The notes under the pieces were generated by a model. That model made no database searches. It saw only the letters and a list, made by a program, of their open reading frames with translations, and was not told the DNA's origin. From the NCBI GenBank assembly GCA_035268885.1, contig DATFKA010000030.1, positions 1-22,375 on the forward strand: a stretch of 22,375 nucleotides of DNA, written 5' to 3'. The DNA is from DATFKA01 sp035268885 (lineage in GTDB: Bacteria > Bacteroidota > Bacteroidia > Chitinophagales > Saprospiraceae). Both the position numbers and the translations under genes were made by a program. Below, piece by piece: positions 1 to 7,805 of the stretch. Within the stretch, counting starts at the first letter, position 1; each line of letters begins with the position of its first letter.

Positions 1-211
1 TTTAGATTTTGACCGAGCAGATTTTTTGCCTAATCAAGGCAAAAACTGCGTGTGGTTAACACCAGTAGCAGTTTTTAACGCAGAGTAGGTGAAAAAGATG
101 CCGTCATAAATCATAAAGGTTAATTTTGTGGACTACTTAAGCCCTAAAGCCTAAACCCACTTATAACCAAAAAAGTAAAACTTGCGAACTTTTACTTTAC
201 CCTTTACAACC
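1..211. other. Non-coding window edge with overlapping stem-loops
   Basis: I see no convincing gene here. A perfect 9-bp stem (TTTTTGCCT at 23-31, AGGCAAAAA at 37-45, 5-nt loop) is extended by GCAG (17-20) pairing with CTGC (46-49) across a 2-nt bulge. The right arm AAAAACTGC (41-49) is also perfectly complementary to GCAGTTTTT (68-76), so two mutually exclusive hairpins are possible. One frame stays open from the left edge to a TAG at 86-88, but 28 codons are too few to call a gene tail. The stretch 90-165 shows nothing I can name. The nhaC terminator occupies 169-198. Confidence 0.5.
169..198 (-). terminator. Intrinsic terminator of nhaC
   Basis: A perfect 9-bp inverted repeat (AAAGTAAAA 172-180, TTTTACTTT 190-198) with a 9-nt loop lies 13 bp past the nhaC stop codon. 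Read on the minus strand, the stem runs into six consecutive T. The stem is A/T-rich, so it may be only moderately efficient. Confidence 0.65.
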
Positions 212-1669
212 CTACACCGGTACCTCCGTCGGCATTGGCTCTTCCGTGCGCATCCGAATCTTGATCTTAAAGGCCGCGTAGAACAGAGTCATAAACGGAC
301 TGATATAATTAAAGAAAGCGTACATGAAATAAGAACCCACACCTACCCCCAATACTTCAGATTGATAAGCACCACAGGTATTCCAGGGAATGAGTACAGA
401 GGTGACCGTCCCGGAATCTTCCAGCGTACGACTGAGGTTTTCGGGGGCAAGGCCGCGATCATCGAAAGCATCTTTGAACATCTTACCCGGGATTACAATG
501 GCCAGGTACTGATCAGAAGCAATTACGTTGAGACCGATACAGCTCAAAACTGTACTGGCGAAAAGTCCGAAGATAGACTTCGCTACACTCAACAAGGCAG
601 CGGTAATTCGAGCCAGGGCACCAATCGCATCCATCACCCCGCCAAATACCATGGCGCAAACGATCAGGAAAATGGTCCATAACATACCAGCCATCCCTCC
701 TGAACTGAATAATTCCGTCAGCTTGGGATCGGGGGTTTCAATTTGCACACTGCTGAGTACCGCAGTAATTATGGATTCAGCACGGGAGGCCGCAATAACA
801 TCCAAAATGTCCGGCTGAAAAATGAAGGCAAACACAGCGGCTAAGGCCACGCCGCTACCCAGGGCAATGAGGGGCTTGGTTTTCATGACAATGAGTATAA
901 TGACTACTCCCGGTACCAAAAATAGCCAGGGCGATACATCGAAAGTCCCTTCGATGGTCGTCAGTAGATTACTAACGTCTGCCGATCCAGTGGTCTCCGT
1001 AGTCAGGCTTAAGATGGCGAAAATAACCAGGGAGATTAATATAGAAGGAACGGTCGTATAAGTCATATAGCGGATATGGGTGAACAGGTCTGTACCCGCC
1101 ATAGCCGGTGCCAGATTAGTCGTATCCGATAGGGGCGACATTTTGTCGCCAAAATAAGCACCGGAAATCACCGCTCCGGCGATCATGCCTGGAGGAATAC
1201 CCAGCGCACTACCGATCCCCACCAAAGCAATTCCCACCGTCGCCGAAGTAGTCCAAGAACTACCCGTAGCGATAGAGATTATAGCCGCAATAATTACAGA
1301 AGCCGGTAGGAAAATTGCCGGGCTCAACACCTGCAAGCCGTAATAAACCATGGCGGGAATGATACCGCTTACTAGCCAGGTTCCCGCCAGGGCACCCACC
1401 AAAAAGAGAATCATAATCGGTATGAATACACTTTTCCAATTGTCCCAGACCGATTTAGCCATCTCTATTAAAGAGGTTTTATTATAGAGACCGACTACAG
1501 CCGCCGCTCCTCCTCCAATCAGTAGGATCAACTGGTTAGAGTAATCACCCAGCCAGGCACCATCCGCAAAAAATATATTATAAGCCAACAAACCAACTAG
1601 AATAACAACCGGAACTAAGGCTTCTAATAAATTTAGTTCGCGATTCTGGTGGATTTCCGTTTCTTTCAT
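212..1669 (-). CDS. nhaC: Na+/H+ antiporter, NhaC family
   Basis: This is a 485-residue polytopic inner-membrane protein of the NhaC family, which exports Na+ in exchange for H+ for pH and sodium homeostasis. About a dozen hydrophobic segments are visible. Two family signatures are intact: the glycine/serine/threonine-rich stretch near residues 134-153 (ATGSSWTTSATVG) and GDKMSPLSDTTNLAP at 174-188, a hallmark of NhaC proteins. The length is normal for the family. The ATG at 1667-1669 gives a short charged N-terminus before the first membrane helix. It diverges from the fused kinase/lyase gene across 100 bp, in which I could not fix a promoter. An intrinsic terminator follows. The related but different antiporter NhaA lies about 6 kb away. 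NhaC is well supported; the exact ion preference cannot be read from sequence. Confidence 0.95.
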   Translation of the reverse strand: MKETEIHQNRELNLLEALVPVVILVGLLAYNIFFADGAWLGDYSNQLILLIGGGAAAVVGLYNKTSLIEMAKSVWDNWKSVFIPIMILFLVGALAGTWLVSGIIPAMVYYGLQVLSPAIFLPASVIIAAIISIATGSSWTTSATVGIALVGIGSALGIPPGMIAGAVISGAYFGDKMSPLSDTTNLAPAMAGTDLFTHIRYMTYTTVPSILISLVIFAILSLTTETTGSADVSNLLTTIEGTFDVSPWLFLVPGVVIILIVMKTKPLIALGSGVALAAVFAFIFQPDILDVIAASRAESIITAVLSSVQIETPDPKLTELFSSGGMAGMLWTIFLIVCAMVFGGVMDAIGALARITAALLSVAKSIFGLFASTVLSCIGLNVIASDQYLAIVIPGKMFKDAFDDRGLAPENLSRTLEDSGTVTSVLIPWNTCGAYQSEVLGVGVGSYFMYAFFNYISPFMTLFYAAFKIKIRMRTEEPMPTEVPV

Positions 1670-1769
1670 TATTTGTGCTTTAAGGAAAAGATGATTTGGC
1701 TCTTTTTTACTTTATGACTAGCTTGTAGCCTTAGTACTTGAAGACCCTAAAGTAAAAAATATATTAAGG

Positions 1770-4700
1770 ATGTCCAAAGCAAGTTTTGATTCCCTGCTGA
1801 TATCGGAGACACAAATTCGTAACCTTCTGCCAGATATATTTAGCAAAGCGGTCAAGGAGGTAAAGCCACTGACCGGTGAAGTCGATTTCAATTATAAACT
1901 GACCGTCACCAGCGGGGAAGTTTTTCTGCTGAAGATCAGCCGTCCGGACTGCTCGGCCGAAGAACTGGATTTTCAGGCCGCCATGATGGCCCATCTGGCG
2001 GGGCAGAAGATGTCAATCGCAGTACCCGCTATTATACCAACGACCTCGGGAGAATGGGGGCAAATCTTTCAGGACGAAGCGGGGCGCGATCGCTGGATTC
2101 GCCTTCAAACCTGGATCGAAGGCCGGGAAATAAGACAGGCCAATCCGCGCTCGGCTGCTTTACTGGAGCGGTGGGGTGCTGCTTGCGGACAAATGGCCAG
2201 GGCTTTGCAGGGTTTTGATCATCCCTTTGCCCACCGCGATTTTCGTTGGGACCCCTGCCAGGTATTGGCTGCCCGGCCGCTTAGAAAGTACCTGGATTTG
2301 GAAGAAAAAATGGAAATGCTGGATTACTTTTGGATCTTGTACGAAGAGCAGGTGCTGCCTTTGATAGCTGATTTACGCAAAAGCGTAAACCACAACGACG
2401 GACACGAGCGCAATGTGCTGATTGATAAGGATTATACCGATCCGCAGGTGAGGGGAATCGTCGATTTTGGTGATGCTGTCTATACCGTCACGGTAAATGA
2501 GTTGGCCATTGCAGCAGCTTACGCAATTATGGGGCAGGCCGATCCTTTGGAGGCCGCGGTTTCGGTAGTTCGGGGATTTCATAAGGTTTTCTCCCTTTCG
2601 GAAAAGGAAATTAGTGCGCTGTTTCCACTGATTTGTGCCCGACTGGTGATTTCGGTTTGCTATTCGGCCAAGAACAGAGTAGAAGAACCGGAGAATGCCT
2701 ACTTACAGGTTAGCGATCAGGATGCCTGGCAACTACTTGGACAATTGCGCCATCTGAATCCCGCTTTTGCGGAAGCCAATTTTCGAGCTGCCTGTGGTTT
2801 AGAGCCCTGTCCAAAACGTCTGGTATTTGAGCAATGGCTGGAGGAGGAAAAACCAGTCTTCCGGAATGTTATTAAGGTCGTGGGAAAACGACTTTGTTTT
2901 CCGGATCTTTCCGTTGGCGGAAAGGTATTGGGGAGTACGGCAAGCTTTTCGACTCAGAAAGCGATGCACCGAAGGATTTACCGGCACATGGAAGATCAGC
3001 GTGCGCAGTTGGCAATTGGTGGATATCTGGAGACCAGGCCCCTGTATACCACCGATGCCTACGAAGTCATGGGCAATCAAGGTCCACAATGGCGAACGGT
3101 GCACATTGGACTGGATTTCTGGGAAAAAGCGGGTACTCCCGTTTATGCTCCGCTTGCAGGTCGGGTATATGGACTACAGGACAATGCCGTAGAACGAGAC
3201 TATGGGCCTACCATTATTCTTGAGCATCAGGTAGCTAAAGGTCTGACTTTCTATACTTTGTTTGGTCATTTAAGTAGGGCTTCTTTAAAAGGCCTGAGTC
3301 TGGGCGATAGGGTAGAAGCAGGGCAGGAGATCGCCCGGATTGGACCCGCTCCCGATAATGGCAACTGGCCGCCGCATTTACACTTTCAAGTCATGCTGGA
3401 CATGCTGGGGAATAAGACAAATTTCCCGGGGGTGGCCTTCCCCAGTGAAATAGCCGTCTGGAAAAGCATTTGTCCAAACCCGCAGTTGATTATTCCCGAT
3501 TTGGTGGGGGTGGAATTACCACGGTACGAACAGGATACGACGGCTTTATTGCATAAAAGAAAACAAGTGATGGGCCGGGGACTAAGTATTTCGTATCAGG
3601 AACATTTGCACATAGTTCGCGGGGCAGGTGCCTACCTGTACGATACTACGGGCCGTCGCTACCTGGATACGGTGAATAATGTAGCCCACGTTGGGCACGA
3701 ACATCCGAAGGTAGTGAGGGCCGGACAGGCACAAATGGCTGTTTTGAATACGAATACCCGTTATTTACATGAGCAGGTGGTGGAATACGCTGAAAAATTG
3801 TTGACCACTTTTCCGGAGGAGCTTAGCGTGGTTCACTTCGTCAATTCCGGAAGCGAAGCTAATGAATTGGCCCTGCGGATGGTCGAAACGATCCGGGGGA
3901 GCCGCGAGATGATCGCTTTAGAAACGGGATATCATGGCAATACGGGCCGCACGATCGATGTAAGTAGCTATAAGTTTGACGGTAAAGCAGGGAAGGGAGC
4001 TCCTCCCTTCACGCACATTGTACCGATGCCGGATGTCTTTCGTGGAGCGCATCAGGATGCAGGTACTGCCGCCGATGATTATGCGGCCTATATCGATCAG
4101 GCAATTGCACTGATCCAAGGAAAGGGAAATGAAGTGGGCGGCTTTATTGCGGAGCCCATAATGAGTTGTGGCGGGCAAATTGTTTTACCGCAAGGCTACC
4201 TGCAAAGAGCTTACGCAAAAGTACGCGCGGCCGGAGGCTTGTGCATTGCCGATGAAGTGCAGATTGGTTTTGGTCGGACGGGCGCTCAATTCTGGGGCTT
4301 TGAGTGGCACGGCGTCGTTCCCGATATTGTTACGCTTGGAAAACCCATCGGGAACGGTCATCCGATGGGAGCGGTTGTTTGTACGCCTGCGGTGGCAGAA
4401 GCTTTCGCAAATGGTATGGAGTTCTTTAGTACTTTCGGTGGGAATCCGGTATCTGCGGCTATCGGTAATGCCGTGCTGGAGGTCATTCAGGAAGAAGAAT
4501 TACAGGCCAATGCTTTAGAAGTGGGAAATGAATTATTGGAGGGAATGCGAAAATTGCAACAGCGGCACCCGGTGATCGGTGATGTGCGTGGACAGGGGCT
4601 CTTTCTAGGATTTGAATTGGTGAATCAGCAGGATGAGAAAACACCTTTATCATTGGCAGCTAAATACCTGAGTAACCGGATGAGAACCTTAGGTATTCTG

Positions 4701-4838
4701 ACCAGTACGGACGGTCCTCAGGAGAATGTGATTAAGATAAAGCCGCCTATGTGTTTTTCGAATCAGCAAGCGGCATTTTTTCTGAGTCAACTGGAGCGGG
4801 TACTAGGGGAAGATTTCATCAAAAAGCCTTTCGGATAG
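1770..4838 (+). CDS. Fused APH-type kinase / M23 peptidase domain / class III PLP phospho-lyase
   Basis: This 1022-residue protein has three domains. Residues 1-340 are an aminoglycoside-phosphotransferase/choline-kinase fold, with HNDGHERN (208-215) as catalytic loop and DFG at 232-234. Residues 395-560 are an M23/LytM metallopeptidase domain with every active-site residue present: H445 and D449 (HIGLD), H500, and H536-L-H538. Residues 590-1018 are a class III aminotransferase fold with SGSEAN (693-698), the pyridine-nitrogen Asp D828 (ADEVQIGFGRTG) and PLP lysine K858 (TLGKPIGNG). The last domain resembles the AGXT2L1/AGXT2L2 enzymes, which eliminate phosphate and ammonia from phosphoethanolamine or 5-phosphohydroxylysine. 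Their kinase partner in animals is an APH-fold hydroxylysine kinase. I therefore infer phosphorylation and then phospho-lysis of an amino alcohol; the substrate is unknown. No signal peptide is visible, so the peptidase domain appears cytosolic. The gene converges on its neighbour with a 2-bp gap and no terminator. Confidence 0.9.
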   Translation: MSKASFDSLLISETQIRNLLPDIFSKAVKEVKPLTGEVDFNYKLTVTSGEVFLLKISRPDCSAEELDFQAAMMAHLAGQKMSIAVPAIIPTTSGEWGQIFQDEAGRDRWIRLQTWIEGREIRQANPRSAALLERWGAACGQMARALQGFDHPFAHRDFRWDPCQVLAARPLRKYLDLEEKMEMLDYFWILYEEQVLPLIADLRKSVNHNDGHERNVLIDKDYTDPQVRGIVDFGDAVYTVTVNELAIAAAYAIMGQADPLEAAVSVVRGFHKVFSLSEKEISALFPLICARLVISVCYSAKNRVEEPENAYLQVSDQDAWQLLGQLRHLNPAFAEANFRAACGLEPCPKRLVFEQWLEEEKPVFRNVIKVVGKRLCFPDLSVGGKVLGSTASFSTQKAMHRRIYRHMEDQRAQLAIGGYLETRPLYTTDAYEVMGNQGPQWRTVHIGLDFWEKAGTPVYAPLAGRVYGLQDNAVERDYGPTIILEHQVAKGLTFYTLFGHLSRASLKGLSLGDRVEAGQEIARIGPAPDNGNWPPHLHFQVMLDMLGNKTNFPGVAFPSEIAVWKSICPNPQLIIPDLVGVELPRYEQDTTALLHKRKQVMGRGLSISYQEHLHIVRGAGAYLYDTTGRRYLDTVNNVAHVGHEHPKVVRAGQAQMAVLNTNTRYLHEQVVEYAEKLLTTFPEELSVVHFVNSGSEANELALRMVETIRGSREMIALETGYHGNTGRTIDVSSYKFDGKAGKGAPPFTHIVPMPDVFRGAHQDAGTAADDYAAYIDQAIALIQGKGNEVGGFIAEPIMSCGGQIVLPQGYLQRAYAKVRAAGGLCIADEVQIGFGRTGAQFWGFEWHGVVPDIVTLGKPIGNGHPMGAVVCTPAVAEAFANGMEFFSTFGGNPVSAAIGNAVLEVIQEEELQANALEVGNELLEGMRKLQQRHPVIGDVRGQGLFLGFELVNQQDEKTPLSLAAKYLSNRMRTLGILTSTDGPQENVIKIKPPMCFSNQQAAFFLSQLERVLGEDFIKKPFG

Positions 4839-4840
4839 GT

Positions 4841-5194
4841 TTACTGGTCTAAAATGACATTTAGTTTTTCTTCAATCTTATGCTGTGGTAAAACGCCGAA
4901 GAAAGTCTCGCGAGCTCTGCCTTTACGCACTAAAACGGTAGTGGGTAGTCGTTCGACACTTGGAAAGTGGGACTGAGCCATTTCGGGAGTAGGAACGGTG
5001 CAGCGAAAAAAAGGAATGTTATGTTGGTATTTTTTGGCAATCTTATTCAGGACGGATTCTAATAGAAAGGAATTGTTATCGGTCCTCCGAAAAAACGTAA
5101 CCAGAAAAGCTTTATCCCTAAATTCTTTTTTGACATTTTTGAGTTCTTCCAGGCTTATTGCCTTGATTTGTTTGGTGTTGTACTGATTTGCCAT
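4841..5194 (-). CDS. Thioredoxin-like protein lacking the CxxC motif
   Basis: This 117-residue cytosolic protein has a thioredoxin-like layout: strand AFLVTFFRR, a helix, strand IPFFRCTV, then ERLPTTVLVRKGR with the cis-proline position typical of the fold, and a final helix. Where thioredoxins carry CxxC after the first strand, this protein reads RRTDNNS, and its only cysteine (in FFRCTV) is elsewhere. It is therefore unlikely to be a disulfide oxidoreductase and may be a binding or adaptor version of the fold. It lies 76 bp downstream of the sigma54 activator on the same strand with no clear terminator between, so co-transcription is plausible. The fold is inferred from pattern only and the function is unknown. 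Confidence 0.75.
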   Translation of the reverse strand: MANQYNTKQIKAISLEELKNVKKEFRDKAFLVTFFRRTDNNSFLLESVLNKIAKKYQHNIPFFRCTVPTPEMAQSHFPSVERLPTTVLVRKGRARETFFGVLPQHKIEEKLNVILDQ

Positions 5195-5270
5195 TTATAG
5201 TTCTGTTTATGTTATAACTCTAAGCCATAACAATATGTTTACTACCCCCCTTCAGTATACAAATTTTTTT

Positions 5271-7034
5271 TTATTCGAGAAAATCAAAGCGATCAATATC
5301 CCATTTGCGCATTCTGGAGTCAAGCGTTTTGCCATTCATCCCTAAGAATTCAGAAGCGCTATTCTTCCCGGTGACTTTTCCCTTTGCTCTTTTTAAGGCT
5401 TCGATGATATGTTTCTTTTGGAGTTCTTCCATGGTCAGAAATCCTTTCTTGTCTTGTTTTTTTCGATTATGGGGGATTACGTTTTCCAATTGTAATGTAT
5501 TTCCATTACTAATAATGACGGCTCTTTCCACCAGGTTTTCCAGTTCTCGTATATTCCCGGGGAAATCATAGCGCTGCAAGGCTTTCATAGCCCCTTTGGG
5601 AATTTTATCAATTTGTTTTCCTGTTTTTCGTGAATATTTTTCAAGAAAAAACTGAACGAGTAAGGGGATATCATCGGGTCTTTCCCGCAGTGGAATATTA
5701 TCAATGGGAAAGACATTCAGGCGGTAATACAGATCTTCGCGAAACTTCTTTTGCGCGACCATTTCTTTTAGGTTACGGTTGGTAGCGGCGATAATTCTAA
5801 CGTCTACTTTAAAGGGTAGCGGGTTACCCACCCGTTCAATTTCGCCTTCTTGCAGGGCACGCAACAATTTGGCTTGTAGTTCCAGCGGGAATTCCCCAAT
5901 TTCATCCAGGAACAGGGTACCCCCATCGGCCACTTCAAACTTACCCATTTTGCGGGTAACGGCACCGGTAAAGGCGCCTCTTTCGTGACCAAACAACTCA
6001 CTTTCGATTAATTGACTGGGCAGGGAGGCGCAGTTCACTTTGATCAGCGGCTGCTCTTCGCGTTGACTTAGGCCGTGGATTGCCCGAGCCAGCAGCTCCT
6101 TACCCGTACCCGTTTCGCCGGTGATCAAAACAGTACTATCGGTATCAGCTACCTGGGCCACCTGATTAAGGACCTGTCGATAGTTGGGACTCGTACTTAT
6201 AATGTTGTTAAAGCTGTAGTTTTCGGATACTTCCGCTTTGAGATAAGACTTTTCTTCTTCGAGACGAGCTTTAAGCTGCTGAATTTTCTTCATGGCTTTC
6301 CTTAATTCCACTTCTTTAGCTCTTCTCCTGCTAATATCCCGCATGAAGGCACAGCAGTAGTCTTCCTCTTGAAAGGTGACAAAAAACAGATTAGTTTCTA
6401 CCTGAAAGGCGGTACCATCCTTTTTGTAAAAGGAATGTTCTGCTTCCAGATCTCCTTCTTTTTTTAGGTTATTCCAATAGCTTTGAAATTCTTTGGGAGA
6501 GAGATCTGGATTGATATCCGTCAGTTTCAGTTGTTTCAACTCTTCCCGCTGGTAGCCTAAAAAGTCATATACACGGGCGTTCGCATAGAATATGCTGGCA
6601 TCCTCTCGTAACCAGAAAACGAGGTTTTTGGAGTGATCAATGGTGAAGCTAATTAATTCCAGTAGGGCTTGCGCTTCATTGTCGTGGTCTGCCCTGGTAT
6701 TTCCATCCAGGGGCCGTAAGGCTACCAGGTAGTCATTGGGGCCGTAGGGGGCCAACATAAACTGACCATCAGAGAATTTTTCCTTTGAGGTGCGGATTTT
6801 TTCTGATGATTTATAGAAATTTTTTCCTTCGACTTCCTGTAGTACTTGTTGCCAATCAAAGACGGAAAGGGTGGGTACCAGTTCGAATATTTTGTTGGGC
6901 AGGTTAGTTTGCTGTTCGAAAAATGCCCGGGCGGCCTGGTTGTAGTCCAGGATGCTTCCCTGCTTATCTACCCAAAGTACCCAGCCTTCCAGCACCTCGA
7001 AGAGTGGCTTCAGTGATTGCATTTTTTTTGTCAT
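5271..7034 (-). CDS. Sigma54-dependent transcriptional activator (PAS-PAS-AAA+-Fis)
   Basis: This is a 587-residue bacterial enhancer-binding protein that would remodel RNA polymerase-sigma54 by ATP hydrolysis. Numbered from the ATG at 7032-7034, the N-terminal ~110 residues form a degenerate PAS-like region, a clear PAS domain spans about 125-240, and a coiled-coil linker 240-272. The AAA+ domain (~275-510) has Walker A GETGTGKE (306-313), the sigma54-contacting GAFTGA loop (353-358), Walker B GGTLFLDEIG and the arginine-finger region FREDLYYRL. The C-terminal ~50 residues are a Fis-type helix-turn-helix. There is no response-regulator receiver domain, so the signal is probably sensed directly by PAS. 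The reading frame extends to a TTG at 7062-7064; I prefer the ATG because the domains begin after it. It diverges from the ECF sigma gene, where a sigma54-like promoter is visible, so that operon is a candidate target. Confidence 0.93.
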   Translation of the reverse strand: MTKKMQSLKPLFEVLEGWVLWVDKQGSILDYNQAARAFFEQQTNLPNKIFELVPTLSVFDWQQVLQEVEGKNFYKSSEKIRTSKEKFSDGQFMLAPYGPNDYLVALRPLDGNTRADHDNEAQALLELISFTIDHSKNLVFWLREDASIFYANARVYDFLGYQREELKQLKLTDINPDLSPKEFQSYWNNLKKEGDLEAEHSFYKKDGTAFQVETNLFFVTFQEEDYCCAFMRDISRRRAKEVELRKAMKKIQQLKARLEEEKSYLKAEVSENYSFNNIISTSPNYRQVLNQVAQVADTDSTVLITGETGTGKELLARAIHGLSQREEQPLIKVNCASLPSQLIESELFGHERGAFTGAVTRKMGKFEVADGGTLFLDEIGEFPLELQAKLLRALQEGEIERVGNPLPFKVDVRIIAATNRNLKEMVAQKKFREDLYYRLNVFPIDNIPLRERPDDIPLLVQFFLEKYSRKTGKQIDKIPKGAMKALQRYDFPGNIRELENLVERAVIISNGNTLQLENVIPHNRKKQDKKGFLTMEELQKKHIIEALKRAKGKVTGKNSASEFLGMNGKTLDSRMRKWDIDRFDFLE

Positions 7035-7113
7035 AGCTGCGTATTGATGCTTAAATATAAGCAAATTCCTTAAATAAAAGAGAATGAAACAAAATAATTT
7101 TTTGTAAGTATCT

Positions 7114-7131
7114 GTTTATCAGTTGTTTATG
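7114..7131 (+). repeat. Tandem GTTTAT[C/G] motif one helical turn apart
   Basis: GTTTATCA starts at 7114 and GTTTATG at 7125, an 11-bp offset, ending 5 bp before the sigma54-like promoter. The spacing fits two protein contacts on the same DNA face. It may be an operator, but the region is A/T-rich and chance is possible. Confidence 0.3.
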
Positions 7132-7135
7132 TTTT

Positions 7136-7151
7136 TGGCACGGTGTTTGGA
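7136..7151 (+). promoter_or_regulatory. Sigma54 (-24/-12) type promoter upstream of the ECF sigma gene
   Basis: TGGCACGgtgtTTGGA matches the sigma54 consensus TGGCACGnnnnTTGCW at 11 of 12 fixed positions with correct spacing. The one mismatch is G instead of C in the -12 GC dinucleotide, a position that matters. It lies in the 169-bp gap between the divergent sigma54 activator and the ECF sigma factor and points toward the ECF gene, with an expected start near 7162 and a ~40-nt leader. The same TGGCACGG core occurs by chance inside two genes, so this is a prediction only. Confidence 0.5.
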
Positions 7152-7203
7152 CTACTATAAGTGAATTTTCGAGCAACAGTAAGAAAAAAATACTATTTAT
7201 TTT

Positions 7204-7740
7204 ATGTCAACATTAGATTTTCAAAAAAACTTCGATCAGCTAGAATCTTTATTATTTGCATTTGCGATGAAATTAACCCGCAATAAAGATCGGGCGAAAG
7301 ATTTGATGCAAGAAACTGCTTTCAGGGCTTTCCGTCACCGCACCAAATTTAGGCAGGGAACTAATTTCAAAGCCTGGGTGACCACAATTATGCGTAATAC
7401 TTTCATTAATAACTATCGCCGTAAAAAGACGCGTAATCAGGTGGAAGCACCGGTAGAAGATTATACTTTTGCCATTGAAAGTAAGACCATTGATAATGGA
7501 GCGCAAAAGCAACTGATGTATCAGGAGCTAATGGGGCTATTAAATAAACTATCAGATCTCTATAAAGTTCCATTTTTGATGCATTTTAAGGGGTATCAGT
7601 ACCAGGAAATTGCAGAACAATTAGACATCCCGATGGGAACGGTAAAAAGTCGAATCTTTTTTGCACGTCGGAAGATGAAAGAAATGATTAAGGCGAATTA
7701 CGGCCCAAATTTCAGAAGAAAAAGAAAGAAAAACAGGTAA
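7204..7740 (+). CDS. ECF-family RNA polymerase sigma factor
   Basis: This is a 178-residue sigma70-family factor with only regions 2 and 4. Region 2 covers about residues 10-75, including DLMQETAFRAF (33-43), the core-binding and -10 recognition helices. Region 4 covers about 105-160, with helix-turn-helix YQEIAEQLDIPMGTVKSR (133-150). The tail is very basic (RRKRKKNR). No anti-sigma gene is adjacent, since the next gene is nhaA. Regulation may therefore be transcriptional, through the upstream sigma54-like element, or through a remote anti-sigma factor. A gap of 65 bp to nhaA with no terminator suggests the sigma factor heads a stress operon. A mycobacterial SigR/SigH-like oxidative stress role would be a guess. 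Confidence 0.93.
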   Translation: MSTLDFQKNFDQLESLLFAFAMKLTRNKDRAKDLMQETAFRAFRHRTKFRQGTNFKAWVTTIMRNTFINNYRRKKTRNQVEAPVEDYTFAIESKTIDNGAQKQLMYQELMGLLNKLSDLYKVPFLMHFKGYQYQEIAEQLDIPMGTVKSRIFFARRKMKEMIKANYGPNFRRKRKKNR

Positions 7741-7805
7741 ACCTTTCGCGCTGGTCTATCTAACACGCATTAGTAAATCGATACTTTTTTATCACACTAT
7801 AAAAT

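Noticed and set aside
77..87. Short match to the end of a common cDNA adaptor (AACGCAGAGTA)
   Set aside because: Only 11 bases match, and no flanking adaptor sequence or low-quality junction is seen; treated as coincidence.
2..88. Open frame from the left edge to TAG, a possible gene tail
   Set aside because: Only 28 codons, and it overlaps the strong palindromes; too little to support a gene.
182..682. 166-codon plus-strand frame opposite nhaC
   Set aside because: It is the antisense of a clear NhaC gene, has no family resemblance, and uses low-complexity composition.
4305..4320. TGGCACGG sigma54-like core
   Set aside because: It lies inside the PLP domain coding a Trp-His-Gly run, and the -12 half does not match.
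7062..7064. TTG start for the sigma54 activator
   Set aside because: It adds only ten residues with no domain content; the ATG at 7032-7034 is a better choice, although TTG cannot be excluded.
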